The notes beneath the pieces were generated by a model that was given only the letters and a program-made list of their open reading frames with translations, did not search any database and was not told where the DNA came from. This document shows, piece after piece, positions 1 to 8,621 of a DNA stretch of 29,593 nt. The stretch spans positions 1 through 29,593 of the forward strand of contig JAODNS010000082.1 of the NCBI GenBank assembly GCA_025465145.1. Reading direction: 5' to 3'. A program made the position numbers and the translations under genes. The first letter of the stretch is position 1. Each line of letters opens with the position of its first letter. This DNA comes from Frankiales bacterium (GTDB lineage Bacteria > Actinomycetota > Actinomycetes > Mycobacteriales > SCTD01).

Positions 1-1450
1 CGGCCGGCGGCTGCTGCGGCGTCGTGCCGGTGCCGGTCGCCGCCGGCAGCGTCACCTCGTACACCTCGATGCCACGCACGGCGTCGGCGGTGTAGACGAT
101 GTTGGTCTTGCGGCCCGGGATCGCCACACCGGCGGCGTCGCGCTCCGGCACCCATTACGCGTCCCAGACCTCGGTGGCGAGGCCGGTGTCGTACCCGATC
201 TGCTTGATGTTCTTGGCGTCACGGACGTCGAGGATCCGCATCCCCGCGCCGTACCAGCCCTGCGCCACGAACCCGCCCTGGTGGTAGTCGAACCAGTGCG
301 CCGAGCAGAAGGCGGTCGCCGGCGGCGTCGCCCCCGCCTCGAACTCGGCCGGCGCGTTGGTCTGGTCCAGCGGCGAGATGGTGCCGACGCCGACCTTCTT
401 GCCGTCCGGGTTCTTCGACCGGTACGCGGCGGCGTTCAGGTCCGGGATGTACCAGGTCTGGAAGCTGCCGGCGCGGTCGCAGACGATCTCGTCGCCGTCG
501 TTCGCGTAGTCCTCCTCGGCGACGAGCAGGACGTTGCCGTTCTCGACGGACGGGGCTGCGCCCGGCTTGAAGGCGGCGGCGTTGGGGCGCATCGAGTTGT
601 GCTGGATGAAGTCGTTGAGCCCCGGCGCGATGCCCTGAGCGTTGGTTGCGTTGACCAGCGTCGGCCGCACCGGGTCCGACACGTCGAACGCCGCCGCGCC
701 GCCGGAGCCGGTGTGCCAGCCGAGCGTGCCGTCGAAGTCCCAGTAGTGGCCGGCGCCGGAGGTGAAGACCGGGTTGGGGCCGGCAGCCGGCGAGAACACG
801 GTGCCGATCTGCTTGGGCTTGTCGAGGTCGGTGAAGTCGAGGATCGAGAAGAACCCCTTGCGGCCGCCGGCGGTGTAGGCGTACGTGCAGTCGGCCTGGC
901 TGACGCACTGGACGGTGTGGGTGCTCGAGGTGATCTCGCCGATCTCCGTCGTCGCGCGGGTGAACGGCTTGTCGGGGTCGGTGACGTCGATGATCGCGAT
1001 CTGCGGCCCGTCGTCGACGTTGACGTGGTCGACGTCGTCGGTGGCCAGGCGGGTGAGGTCGACGCCGGCGATCACGAAGCGCACGAGCTTGCCGTTGATG
1101 ATCCGCTCGCCGTACGTCATGGACTCGTTCTCGAACAGCGCCTGCGTCAGCGAGCCGCGCAGCACCGGGTTGCGAGGGTCGGTGAGGTCGAGGACCGAGA
1201 TGGTGTCGACGCTGGAGACGTACGCGAACGGGCCGCTGCGGGCGAACTCCATCGAGATGGCCGCCGTCTCCGGGAGGCCCGCGAGCTGCTTGACGTTGTC
1301 GCTCGTCAGGGCCGGCACCGCCGGCAGCAGCGCCTGGGCCGCGGCCGCGTGGGCCTTGCCGTCGTGGGCGAGTGCGCCGGTTGCGGGAGCCACCGCCAGT
1401 CCGAGCGCGCAGGCGACGACGACGAGGGCGGGCCGGAGCAGGGAGTTCAC
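1..1450 (-). pseudogene. LVIVD-repeat secreted beta-propeller protein, interrupted by an in-frame stop; 3' end outside window
   Basis: The gene starts with GTG at 1450, overlapping the stop of the upstream mannosyltransferase as GTGA. The product has a signal peptide (hydrophobic residues about 7-28 ending ATGALA) followed by LVIVD-type repeats such as YVSSVDTISVLDLTDPRNP, IAIIDVTDPDKP and FSILDFTDLDKP. Family members are extracellular beta-propellers of unclear function. A TAA at 155-157 ends the frame after TEVWDA. The same frame then continues without a break to base 1 with obviously conserved sequence (WVPERDAAGVAIPGRKTNIV, then YTADAVRGIEVYEVTLP). The expected codon is TAC (Tyr), so one base change explains the stop. 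Downstream residues become Thr/Pro/Gln-rich, like a wall-spanning linker, but any anchor lies outside. It may be a real pseudogene, a slightly truncated protein or a base-call error. Confidence 0.82.
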
Positions 1451-2700
1451 AGGGGTCCTGACGAGAGAGAGCAGACGTTCGTGCCGTCCTGCCCGGGCAG
1501 AGGGGTTCGCAACCGCGATGCACCGAGGGCGGCCGCCACGACCAGCAGCATCGGCACCCCGTACAGCGGCGGGCGCACCACGTGCCGGCCGCTGGGCAGC
1601 ACCAGCAGGCACAGCACCGCGGACGCCGCCGCGAGCGCCAGGACCGCGCGGCGGCCGGCGACCGGGGCGAGCACGACCAGCGCCCACAGCAGGTACCAGG
1701 GCTGCACCACCGGGCTGAGCAGCGCGACGGCGAGGAACGCGAGCCCGAGCGCGCGCACGACCCCGAGCCGCGGGGCCGTCACCAGCAGCCCGAGCACCAG
1801 CAACGCGGCCAGTCCGAGCCCGATCGCGTGCCCGACGGCGACGGAGCCGAGCACCTTCCCGAGGCCGGTGGACACGGACAGCAGCGACTTCACCGAGTTG
1901 CCGCCGGACAGGTTGCCGGTCCACCCGAAGCCGAGCCCGGTCACCAGCGTCCCCAGCACGAGCGTCGCCCCGGCGGCGAGACCGGCGACGAGGTACGACC
2001 GGACGACGGGCCGGTGCAGCAGCGGCAGGAAGCCCAGCGCCAGCAGGGCGGGCGCCTTGACCAGCGCCCCCAGCGCGATCAGCGCGGCGCCGGCGGCCAG
2101 CGGCGCCGCCAGCCCCGCGGCCACCAGGCCGATCATCAGCAGGTCGTTGTGCGCGCCGCCGATGCCGTGCAGCAGCAGCAGCGGGTTCGCGACCGTCAGC
2201 CACAGCCCGCGGGGCGACCGCCGCAGCGCCCACGCCACCAGCGCCAGCCCGACGACCTCGAGCAGGCGCAGCCCGTACGCCGCAGCCAGCGGTCGCTCAC
2301 CGGTCACCTGCACCACCAGCGCGGCGAGCCGCAGGAACACCGGTCCGTACAGCGACGGCAGTTCCCGCCAGATCGGGTCCACCTCGTCGAGCAGCGGCCC
2401 CGGGTGGCTCGCCGGTCCCGTCGCGTACGGGTCGTCCAGCACGGCCTGCCCGGCGTACAGGAACACGTCTCGGCTGAACAGCGGCGGCGCGACCACCAGT
2501 GGCAGCGTCCACACAGCCGACGCGGTCAGCACCGCGCGCGCAGAAGCCGACCGCAGCAGCCACCACGCGACCAGCAGCAGCGCGGTGCCGATCAGGCACA
2601 GCGGCAGCGCGAACGGGACGTCGCGGGAGTCGGCCGAGCCCGCGCCGAACCCGCCGACGGCGAGCAGCACGCTGCCGAGCAGGCCCAGCGCGAGGGTCAA
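1447..2700 (-). CDS. MptA/MptB-like polyprenol-phosphomannose-dependent alpha-1,6-mannosyltransferase (GT-C membrane protein)
   Basis: The product is a 417-residue polytopic membrane protein with roughly ten to twelve hydrophobic helices. The extracytoplasmic loop after the first helices has FSRDVFLYAGQA and YATGPASHPGPLLDEVDPIW, the acidic loop pattern typical of GT-C enzymes. Later blocks include GGAHNDLLMIGLVAAG and SPVVQPWYLLWAL. This matches the actinobacterial family that elongates lipomannan-type glycans from polyprenyl-phosphomannose. The same family has been described as a carotene-biosynthesis-associated membrane protein because of its position beside crt genes, and here it directly follows crtI. 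The TTG start at 2698-2700 overlaps the crtI stop (TTGA), and its own stop overlaps the LVIVD gene start (GTGA), so all three appear translationally coupled. Family assignment is firm; substrate is inferred. Confidence 0.82.
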   Translation of the reverse strand: MTLALGLLGSVLLAVGGFGAGSADSRDVPFALPLCLIGTALLLVAWWLLRSASARAVLTASAVWTLPLVVAPPLFSRDVFLYAGQAVLDDPYATGPASHPGPLLDEVDPIWRELPSLYGPVFLRLAALVVQVTGERPLAAAYGLRLLEVVGLALVAWALRRSPRGLWLTVANPLLLLHGIGGAHNDLLMIGLVAAGLAAPLAAGAALIALGALVKAPALLALGFLPLLHRPVVRSYLVAGLAAGATLVLGTLVTGLGFGWTGNLSGGNSVKSLLSVSTGLGKVLGSVAVGHAIGLGLAALLVLGLLVTAPRLGVVRALGLAFLAVALLSPVVQPWYLLWALVVLAPVAGRRAVLALAAASAVLCLLVLPSGRHVVRPPLYGVPMLLVVAAALGASRLRTPLPGQDGTNVCSLSSGPL

Positions 2701-4208
2701 GCCAGCGCCCGCGACCGGTAGGACCTGTCCTTGCCCAGGATCCGCTCCGCCGCGAGCCGCCCGCTGACCAGGACCATCGGCACGCCGACGCCCGGCTGCG
2801 TACCCGAGCCGGCGAAGACGACGCCGTCCACCTTCGACGACAGGTTCGACGGCCGGAACGGGCCGGTCTGGAAGAACGAGTGCGCGCTGGCGAACGGCGC
2901 GCCGCGCTCCATCCCGCGGGCCTGCCAGTCCGCGGGGGTGGTGAGCGACTCGACCTCGATGCCGTCGCCGAAGCCGACGTAGCCGAGCTTCTCGAGCCGG
3001 GCCACGACCTCGTCCCGGTACCGCGGCCCGACGACGTCCCAGTCGATCCCGGCGTCGAGGTTCGGCGTCGGGAAGAGCACGTAGTAGATGTGCTTGCCGT
3101 CCGGGGCCAGTGACGGGTCGGAGTGCGTCGGTGAGGTGACGAGCACCGACGGGTCGCTCATCAGCTGCTGCTTGTCGATGAGCTCGTCGAACACGCCGCG
3201 CCACGACCGGCCGAAGTGGATGTTGTGGTGGGCGATCTGGGTGTACGGCTGGGACGAGCCGGCCAGCAGCAGGAAGCACGAGGGCGAGTACGTCAGCGTC
3301 GGCACGCGGCGCGGCATCGCCGCCGGCGGCAGCAGCTCGCGGTACGCCACCGGCAGGTCGGGGTTGAGCACCACGACGTCCGCGGGGATCCGCTCGCCGT
3401 CGGCCGTCTCGACGCCGACCGCGCGCCCGTGCTCGACGAGCACTCGCGAGACAGTCGTCCCGTACCGGAACTGCACGCCGTACTTCTCGGCCGCGCCCGC
3501 GAGCGCCCGCGGCACCGCGTGCATCCCGCCTTTCGGGAAGAACACGCCGGCGACGCTGTCCATGTACGCGATCACCGCGTAGATCGCGAGCGCGTCGTAC
3601 GGGGACAGCCCGGCGTACATCGACTGGAACGACAGCACCCGCTGCGTGCGTGGGTCCTTGAGGTACTGGTCGACCTTCGGGGCGAGCTTCCGGAAGCCGC
3701 CCAGGGCGACGAGCCGGGCGAGGTTCGGCGTCACGAGGTCGAGCGGGGAGTCGATGTTGCGGTCGATGAAGTCCTTCATCTCGTACCGGTACAGCTTCGA
3801 CACGAACTCGACGTAGCGGCGGTACCCGAGCGCCTCGGCCGGGCCGCAGACCCGGCGCACCTCGTCCTCCATCTCGACCGGGTCGGCGCGGACGTCGAGG
3901 GTGGAGCCGTCCGGGTAGTAGGCGCGGTACAGCGGGTCGACCGGCGTGAGCTCGAGCCAGTCCTCGAGCTTCTCGCCGACGCAGTCGAGCGCGTCCGCGA
4001 TGAGGTCCGGCATCGTCAGCACGGTCGGCCCGGTGTCGAAGCGGTAGCCGTCCCGCTCGAGCAGCCCGGCCCGCCCGCCGGGGACGTCCTCGCGCTCCAG
4101 GACGGTGACCTCGCGGCCCGCACCGGTCAGCCGCAGCGCCGCCGACAGACCCGCCAGACCCGCGCCGACGATGACGACGCGGTCGGTCGGCCCGGACACG
4201 GTGCGCAT
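2697..4208 (-). CDS. crtI: Phytoene desaturase CrtI
   Basis: A 503-residue FAD-dependent desaturase that would convert phytoene to lycopene or a near relative. The N-terminal dinucleotide fold is VVIVGAGLAGLSAALRL, followed by the CrtI signatures EREDVPGGRAG and RFDTGPTVLTMPDL. The C-terminal FAD-binding block reads VVFAGSGTQPGVGVPMVL followed by SGRLAAERIL. Length is normal for the family. The ATG at 4208 is chosen because it lies just before the FAD fold and six bases after a TACCCT -10 box; a longer frame upstream has no family similarity. It heads a three-gene overlapping operon with the mannosyltransferase and LVIVD protein, and is divergent from the Asp-box protein at 4283. Of the two CrtI-type enzymes here, this is the better match to true phytoene desaturase. 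Confidence 0.92.
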   Translation of the reverse strand: MRTVSGPTDRVVIVGAGLAGLSAALRLTGAGREVTVLEREDVPGGRAGLLERDGYRFDTGPTVLTMPDLIADALDCVGEKLEDWLELTPVDPLYRAYYPDGSTLDVRADPVEMEDEVRRVCGPAEALGYRRYVEFVSKLYRYEMKDFIDRNIDSPLDLVTPNLARLVALGGFRKLAPKVDQYLKDPRTQRVLSFQSMYAGLSPYDALAIYAVIAYMDSVAGVFFPKGGMHAVPRALAGAAEKYGVQFRYGTTVSRVLVEHGRAVGVETADGERIPADVVVLNPDLPVAYRELLPPAAMPRRVPTLTYSPSCFLLLAGSSQPYTQIAHHNIHFGRSWRGVFDELIDKQQLMSDPSVLVTSPTHSDPSLAPDGKHIYYVLFPTPNLDAGIDWDVVGPRYRDEVVARLEKLGYVGFGDGIEVESLTTPADWQARGMERGAPFASAHSFFQTGPFRPSNLSSKVDGVVFAGSGTQPGVGVPMVLVSGRLAAERILGKDRSYRSRALA

Positions 4209-4214
4209 GCTGCG

Positions 4215-4220
4215 AGGGTA
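4215..4220 (-). promoter_or_regulatory. Putative -10 box of crtI (TACCCT), leaderless arrangement
   Basis: TACCCT on the minus strand ends six bases before the crtI ATG. Transcription from it would start at or beside the start codon, giving a leaderless mRNA. The same geometry recurs before map, crtE, metF, the SRPBCC gene and the cysteine leader peptide. No clear -35 box is assigned. Confidence 0.5.
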
Positions 4221-4282
4221 GGTGAGCGCCCTCACCCTCGCCCGTCGGCAGGAACCGGACATCTCGTGGCGAAGGAGAACCC

Positions 4283-5866
4283 GTGAAGCCCTCCCGCCTG
4301 CTCGTCCTGCCCGCCCTCGCGCTGCTCGCCAGCCCGCTGCTGACGCTGCCGTCCGAGGCGGCGACCACCAGCGCGGCGCCGACGTTCCGGCAGTACCACG
4401 GGCCGTCCTCCGCGCGGGACGTGCGCGGCAACACGCAGGGAGCCGACAACGCCGGCGAGCCCACGCTCGGCTTCAACCCCAAGACCGGCAACGTGCTGTT
4501 CATGGCGAACAAGAACACCTACCGGGTCAACGGCTTCGACCTGACCAAGGACGACAAGGCGACCTGGACCGACGTGACCGAGCCGGTGGAGGGCGCGCAG
4601 ACGTCCGACCCGATCCTGTGGCGCGACCCGACGACGAACCGGACGTTCATCAACCAGCTCGAGCTGCAGGGCGGCTCGCTGCAGGCGTTCACCGACGACG
4701 ACGGCAAGACGTACACCCGGTCGATCATGGGCGGCTCGATCGGCATCGCGTTCGACCACCAGACGGTGGTGACCGGCAAGCCGGCGCCGGAGGGCAACCC
4801 GTACCCGCAGCCGATCAACTACCCGAACTACGTCTACTACTGCACGAACGACCTCTACGGCGCCAACTGCGCGGTGAGCATCGACGGCGGCCTGAACTTC
4901 CTCGTCGCGACGCCGGTCTACACCGGCGAGCTGGCCGGTGGCCCGTGCGCGGCGATCTTCGGCCACATCAAGACCGATCCGCGCGACGGCACGCTCTACC
5001 TGCCGCCGAACGGCTGCGACGGCAAGCAGATGCTGTTCGTCAGCCGCGACAACAGCTTCACCTGGACCGGCTACACCGTCCCCGGCAGCACCGACGGTGA
5101 CGCCGGGCACCCGGCGGTCGATGTCGGCCGCCAGGACGGCGCCGTCTACTACGCCTGGGGCAGCAAGGACGGCACCAAGGGCACCGGCCGTACGCACGTC
5201 GCCACCAGCTTCGACAAGGGCAAGACCTGGCGGAACCAGACCGCGCTCGGTGCCGACCTCGGCATCGTGACGAGCCGGTTCCCGGTCGTCGCCGCCGGCG
5301 ACAAGGGCCGCGCGGCCGTCACGTTCATCGGCGCGAAGGTGGAGGGCGACCCCAACCTCGCCCCCGACGCGACCAGCCCGAACATCAAGCCGTACACCGG
5401 CGTCTGGGACCTCTACGTCTCGTACACCATGGACGGCGGCAAGACCTGGAAGACGTACGACGCGACGCCGAAGGACCCGGTGCAGCGCGGTCCGGTGTGC
5501 ACCAAGGGCACGACGTGCCTCGCCGGCCGCAACCTGCTCGACTTCAACGACATGGTCATCGACGACAAGGGCTTCGTGGCGATCGCTCTGGCGGACGGCT
5601 CGCCGACGGGCAAGGAGAGCTACACGGCGGACGCGTCCAAGGCCACCATCGTGCGCCAGGTCGGTGGCCCGTCCCTGTACGCGCAGTCGGTCACGAAGCC
5701 GGTCGCGGCCCCCAGGACCGCTCCCGCCGCGCCGACCTCGCCGAGCTCTCCGCGGCCTGCCGGGGGGACGCTGCCCACGACCGGGCTGGCCACCGCGCTG
5801 CCCGGTCTCGGCCTGCTGCTCCTGCTCGGCGTCGCCTTCAGCGCGCGCCGCCGGGTGACACGCTAG
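4283..5866 (+). CDS. Secreted, LPxTG-anchored Asp-box (BNR) beta-propeller protein
   Basis: A 527-residue exported protein. GTG at 4283 follows a good ribosome-binding site (GAAGGAG at 4271-4277). A signal peptide covers about residues 1-26. Asp-box motifs are visible at about 199-206 (SIDGGLNF), 254-261 (SRDNSFTW), 309-316 (SFDKGKTW) and 383-389 (MDGGKTW), with a degenerate one near 137-144. These indicate a sialidase-type propeller fold, but I cannot identify a sialidase catalytic set, so enzymatic function is not claimed. The C-terminus has a Pro/Ser/Thr-rich linker, LPTTG at 497-501, a hydrophobic helix and an Arg-rich tail, the classical sortase sorting signal. The acylase gene starts four bases after the stop, also with a sorting signal, so the two are probably co-transcribed surface proteins. 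No sortase gene is in the window. Confidence 0.85.
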   Translation: MKPSRLLVLPALALLASPLLTLPSEAATTSAAPTFRQYHGPSSARDVRGNTQGADNAGEPTLGFNPKTGNVLFMANKNTYRVNGFDLTKDDKATWTDVTEPVEGAQTSDPILWRDPTTNRTFINQLELQGGSLQAFTDDDGKTYTRSIMGGSIGIAFDHQTVVTGKPAPEGNPYPQPINYPNYVYYCTNDLYGANCAVSIDGGLNFLVATPVYTGELAGGPCAAIFGHIKTDPRDGTLYLPPNGCDGKQMLFVSRDNSFTWTGYTVPGSTDGDAGHPAVDVGRQDGAVYYAWGSKDGTKGTGRTHVATSFDKGKTWRNQTALGADLGIVTSRFPVVAAGDKGRAAVTFIGAKVEGDPNLAPDATSPNIKPYTGVWDLYVSYTMDGGKTWKTYDATPKDPVQRGPVCTKGTTCLAGRNLLDFNDMVIDDKGFVAIALADGSPTGKESYTADASKATIVRQVGGPSLYAQSVTKPVAAPRTAPAAPTSPSSPRPAGGTLPTTGLATALPGLGLLLLLGVAFSARRRVTR

Positions 5867-5870
5867 GCAG

Positions 5871-8537
5871 GTGCGCACCCTCCTCGCCGGACTCGCCGCC
5901 GGCGCTCTGCTGCTGAGTACAGCCCCCGCCTACGCGGCCGACGCGCCGCCCCGCCAGCCGTTCACGGTCGGGACGGCGCTGCCGCCGGGTGAGAACGGGC
6001 GCGTGACGGCCACCGACGAGGCGCGCGGCCGGTTGACCGGCGACTACGGCCCGCACACGGAGGACCAGCGGGTCATGTACTGGGACGGCCGCTACAAGGA
6101 CGGCCGCTTCCAGGCGAACGGTGCGGCCGACGCCGTGGGCAAGGCCCGCGTCTACCGCGACTCGTTCGGGGTCCCTGCGATCTACGCCGAGACGTCGTAC
6201 GACACCTGGTACGCCGCGGGCTACACCGCCGGGCAGGACCGGCTCTTCCTCGCCGATGGCGTGCGGCACGTGGCGAAGGGGACGTACGCCGAGCTGGTCG
6301 GCCCGAGTGGCGTTCCGGCCGACATCCAGACGCGCACCCTGACCTACAGCGACGCCGACTACGACGCGATGTTCAAGGCGCTGCCGGCCGAGAGCCAGAA
6401 CGTCCTCGTGGCCTACGTGGCCGGCCTCAACGCCTACATCCAGCACGTGAAGACGACGCCGACCGAGCTCCCCGCCGAGTACGCGCTGCTGTCGTTGGTC
6501 CCCGAGGACTGGACGCTGAAGGACACGCTGGCGTCCGGCGTGCTGCTGACGCGCTTCGTCGCGGCCACGGGCGGCGAGGAGTTCCGGGAGATCACGGTGC
6601 TGCGGGGCTTGCAGGACAAGCTCGGCAAGGAGGCCGGTCTCAAGGCGTTCCACGACCTGCGCTGGCAGCAGGACGACGAGGCCAGCGTGAGCGTGCCCGA
6701 CGCGTCAGGGACCTTCCACTTCAACGACCCGGTTCCGGCCGCGGACAAGGACGCCGTCTTCCGCAAGAGCGCGGCGTACGGGCTGAGCCTGCCCAAGGAA
6801 CTCGCCACGGGACCGGGCACGGGCGCGGCCCCGGTGCCCGCCCTGCCCGACGGCCTGCCCGTCGGCGGAGTGGCGGCGGCGCTGAACGCGTTCCGGGACG
6901 GCATGCACGGCGGCTCCTACATGTTCGCGGTCAGCGGCAGGCGCACGACCACCGGCGCCCCGATGCTCGTCAACGGCCCGCAGCTGGCGTACTCCTTCCC
7001 CACGGAGCTCTACGAGCAGGAGGTGCACGGCGGCGGCTACGACGCCCGCGGCGTCACCGTTCCTGGGTTGCCGACGATCGCCATCGGCTACGGCACGAAG
7101 ACCGCGTGGGGCCTGACGAGCGGCTACTCGAAGAACATCGACAGCTTCATCGAGACGACCCGTCGCACCGGCGGCACGCTGCAGTACCTCCACAACGGCA
7201 CGTGGAAGGACGCCGACTGCCGTACCGAGGTGGTGAAGTACCGCCAGGCCGGCCCGCAGGGCATCCCTCTCGGCCCGCCCGTCTTCTCGCAGGACGCCGA
7301 GGTCTGCCGCACGGTCCACGGGCCGATCGTGGCGACGAGCAAGGACGGCACGAAGGCGCGATCGGTCTACTTCGCGATGTACCGCCGCGAGCTGGAGACG
7401 CTCAACGGCGTCCTGCAGTGGGACCGTGCGAAGAACCTCGCCGAGTTCGCCAAGGGCGTCGCGCAGGTGACGTGGAACGAGAACGTCATGTACGCAGGAG
7501 CCGACGGTCACATCGCCTACTGGCACCCCGGGCTCTACCCGCGTCGCAGCCCCGGCTGGGACACGCGCTTCCCGGCCCCCGGCACGGGCGAGTACGACCA
7601 CCGCGGGTTCCTGCCGTTCGAGCAGATGCCACACGCGGTCGACCCCGCCGTCGGCTACCTCACCAATTGGAACAACAAGCCGGCGCGGCAGTGGGTCGAC
7701 GACTACCTCGACCCGGCCAGCAGCCGGTCAGCGGGCAAGGCCGTCCGCGTCCAGACGCTGCAGCTCGCCCTCGCGCGGCAGCCGAAGCTCAGCCCGGCGG
7801 CGGTGCGGGAGACCGAGTACACGATCGGAACCACGGACCACCGCTACCCCGACTTCCAGCCGCTGCTGACCGCGGTGACGGGGCGGACGCCGGTCCAGAA
7901 GCGGGCGATCGCGCTGGTCCGGGCGTGGAACGGCCGGACGTACGGACCGGGCGCCGGCACCAGCTCGACGTCGTACGACGACGTGACCGTCACCGATGGA
8001 CCAGGGCCGACGATCTTCCGGCACTTCATGGACGACCTGCGCGACGAGGTGCTGCAGGACCTGCCGGCTGACATCGTCGTCGCTGCCGACAACCGCGGCA
8101 GCCACGTCTTCGACGGCACGCCAGCCGACCAACTCGTGCTGCGCAACCTCGTCCCCGGTAAGAGCTCGTTGCGTCCCTCGCGCGACTACCTGCACGGCCG
8201 CACGACCGAGGCGGTCGTCCTCGCCGCTCTCGACCGGTCGATCGCCGCGCTGACGAAGACCTACGGGGCGGACCCGGCCACGTGGCGCGACCTGCACCCG
8301 CGGTCCTCGATCACGTCGCTCACCAAGGTGATCGGGCCTTCGCGGACGATGCCGTATCAGGACCGCGGCGCCTGGGTGCAGGTCGTCGCGTTCGACCAGG
8401 TCACGCGCCCGGTGGCGGCTCCCGCGCCGCGCCCGGCCCCGCAGCTGCCCGCGACCGGCCTCGGCCTGCTGCCGCTCGCCGGGCTGCTCGTGCTGGTGGC
8501 CGCGCTGGGCGCTCGCCGCCGCACGCACACCGGCTGA
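5871..8537 (+). CDS. Secreted penicillin acylase family Ntn-hydrolase with LPxTG-like anchor
   Basis: An 888-residue exported enzyme of the penicillin/acyl-homoserine-lactone/aculeacin acylase family, which hydrolyses amide-linked acyl groups after autocatalytic cleavage into alpha and beta chains. Signal peptide about residues 1-22. The alpha-chain carries RVYRDSFGVPAIYAET and AAGYTAGQDRLFLAD. The processing site is Gly348/Ser349, making Ser349 the beta-chain nucleophile. Conserved beta-chain blocks follow: APMLVNGPQLAYSFP, HGGGYDARGVTVPGLPTIA, KTAWGLTSG, and YLTNWNNKPARQW at 596-608, which holds the oxyanion Asn. The nucleophile context is SYMF rather than the common SNxW. The C-terminus has LPATG at 859-863, a hydrophobic helix and ARRR. 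The GTG start lies four bases after the previous stop. Substrate cannot be predicted from sequence. Confidence 0.9.
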   Translation: MRTLLAGLAAGALLLSTAPAYAADAPPRQPFTVGTALPPGENGRVTATDEARGRLTGDYGPHTEDQRVMYWDGRYKDGRFQANGAADAVGKARVYRDSFGVPAIYAETSYDTWYAAGYTAGQDRLFLADGVRHVAKGTYAELVGPSGVPADIQTRTLTYSDADYDAMFKALPAESQNVLVAYVAGLNAYIQHVKTTPTELPAEYALLSLVPEDWTLKDTLASGVLLTRFVAATGGEEFREITVLRGLQDKLGKEAGLKAFHDLRWQQDDEASVSVPDASGTFHFNDPVPAADKDAVFRKSAAYGLSLPKELATGPGTGAAPVPALPDGLPVGGVAAALNAFRDGMHGGSYMFAVSGRRTTTGAPMLVNGPQLAYSFPTELYEQEVHGGGYDARGVTVPGLPTIAIGYGTKTAWGLTSGYSKNIDSFIETTRRTGGTLQYLHNGTWKDADCRTEVVKYRQAGPQGIPLGPPVFSQDAEVCRTVHGPIVATSKDGTKARSVYFAMYRRELETLNGVLQWDRAKNLAEFAKGVAQVTWNENVMYAGADGHIAYWHPGLYPRRSPGWDTRFPAPGTGEYDHRGFLPFEQMPHAVDPAVGYLTNWNNKPARQWVDDYLDPASSRSAGKAVRVQTLQLALARQPKLSPAAVRETEYTIGTTDHRYPDFQPLLTAVTGRTPVQKRAIALVRAWNGRTYGPGAGTSSTSYDDVTVTDGPGPTIFRHFMDDLRDEVLQDLPADIVVAADNRGSHVFDGTPADQLVLRNLVPGKSSLRPSRDYLHGRTTEAVVLAALDRSIAALTKTYGADPATWRDLHPRSSITSLTKVIGPSRTMPYQDRGAWVQVVAFDQVTRPVAAPAPRPAPQLPATGLGLLPLAGLLVLVAALGARRRTHTG

Positions 8538-8621
8538 TCATCTCGCGGTCCCACGCCGCGGCGTCGCTCGTACGCGATCAGTTGGTGTGCGTTTCGGGGC
8601 GGGCTCGGCGCGCGCGGGTCG

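Noticed and set aside
155..2233. 692-codon minus-strand frame joining an Ala/Arg-rich N-terminus to the LVIVD protein
   Set aside because: The upstream part is the wrong frame of the mannosyltransferase gene; the signal peptide shows the true start at 1450.
281..2767. 828-codon plus-strand open frame
   Set aside because: Lies antisense to the LVIVD, mannosyltransferase and crtI genes; Arg/Ala/Val-rich low-complexity product typical of GC-rich shadow frames, with no family features.
4232..5878. 548-codon minus-strand frame
   Set aside because: Exact antisense of the Asp-box protein, which has signal peptide, motifs and sorting signal; the antisense product is compositionally biased.
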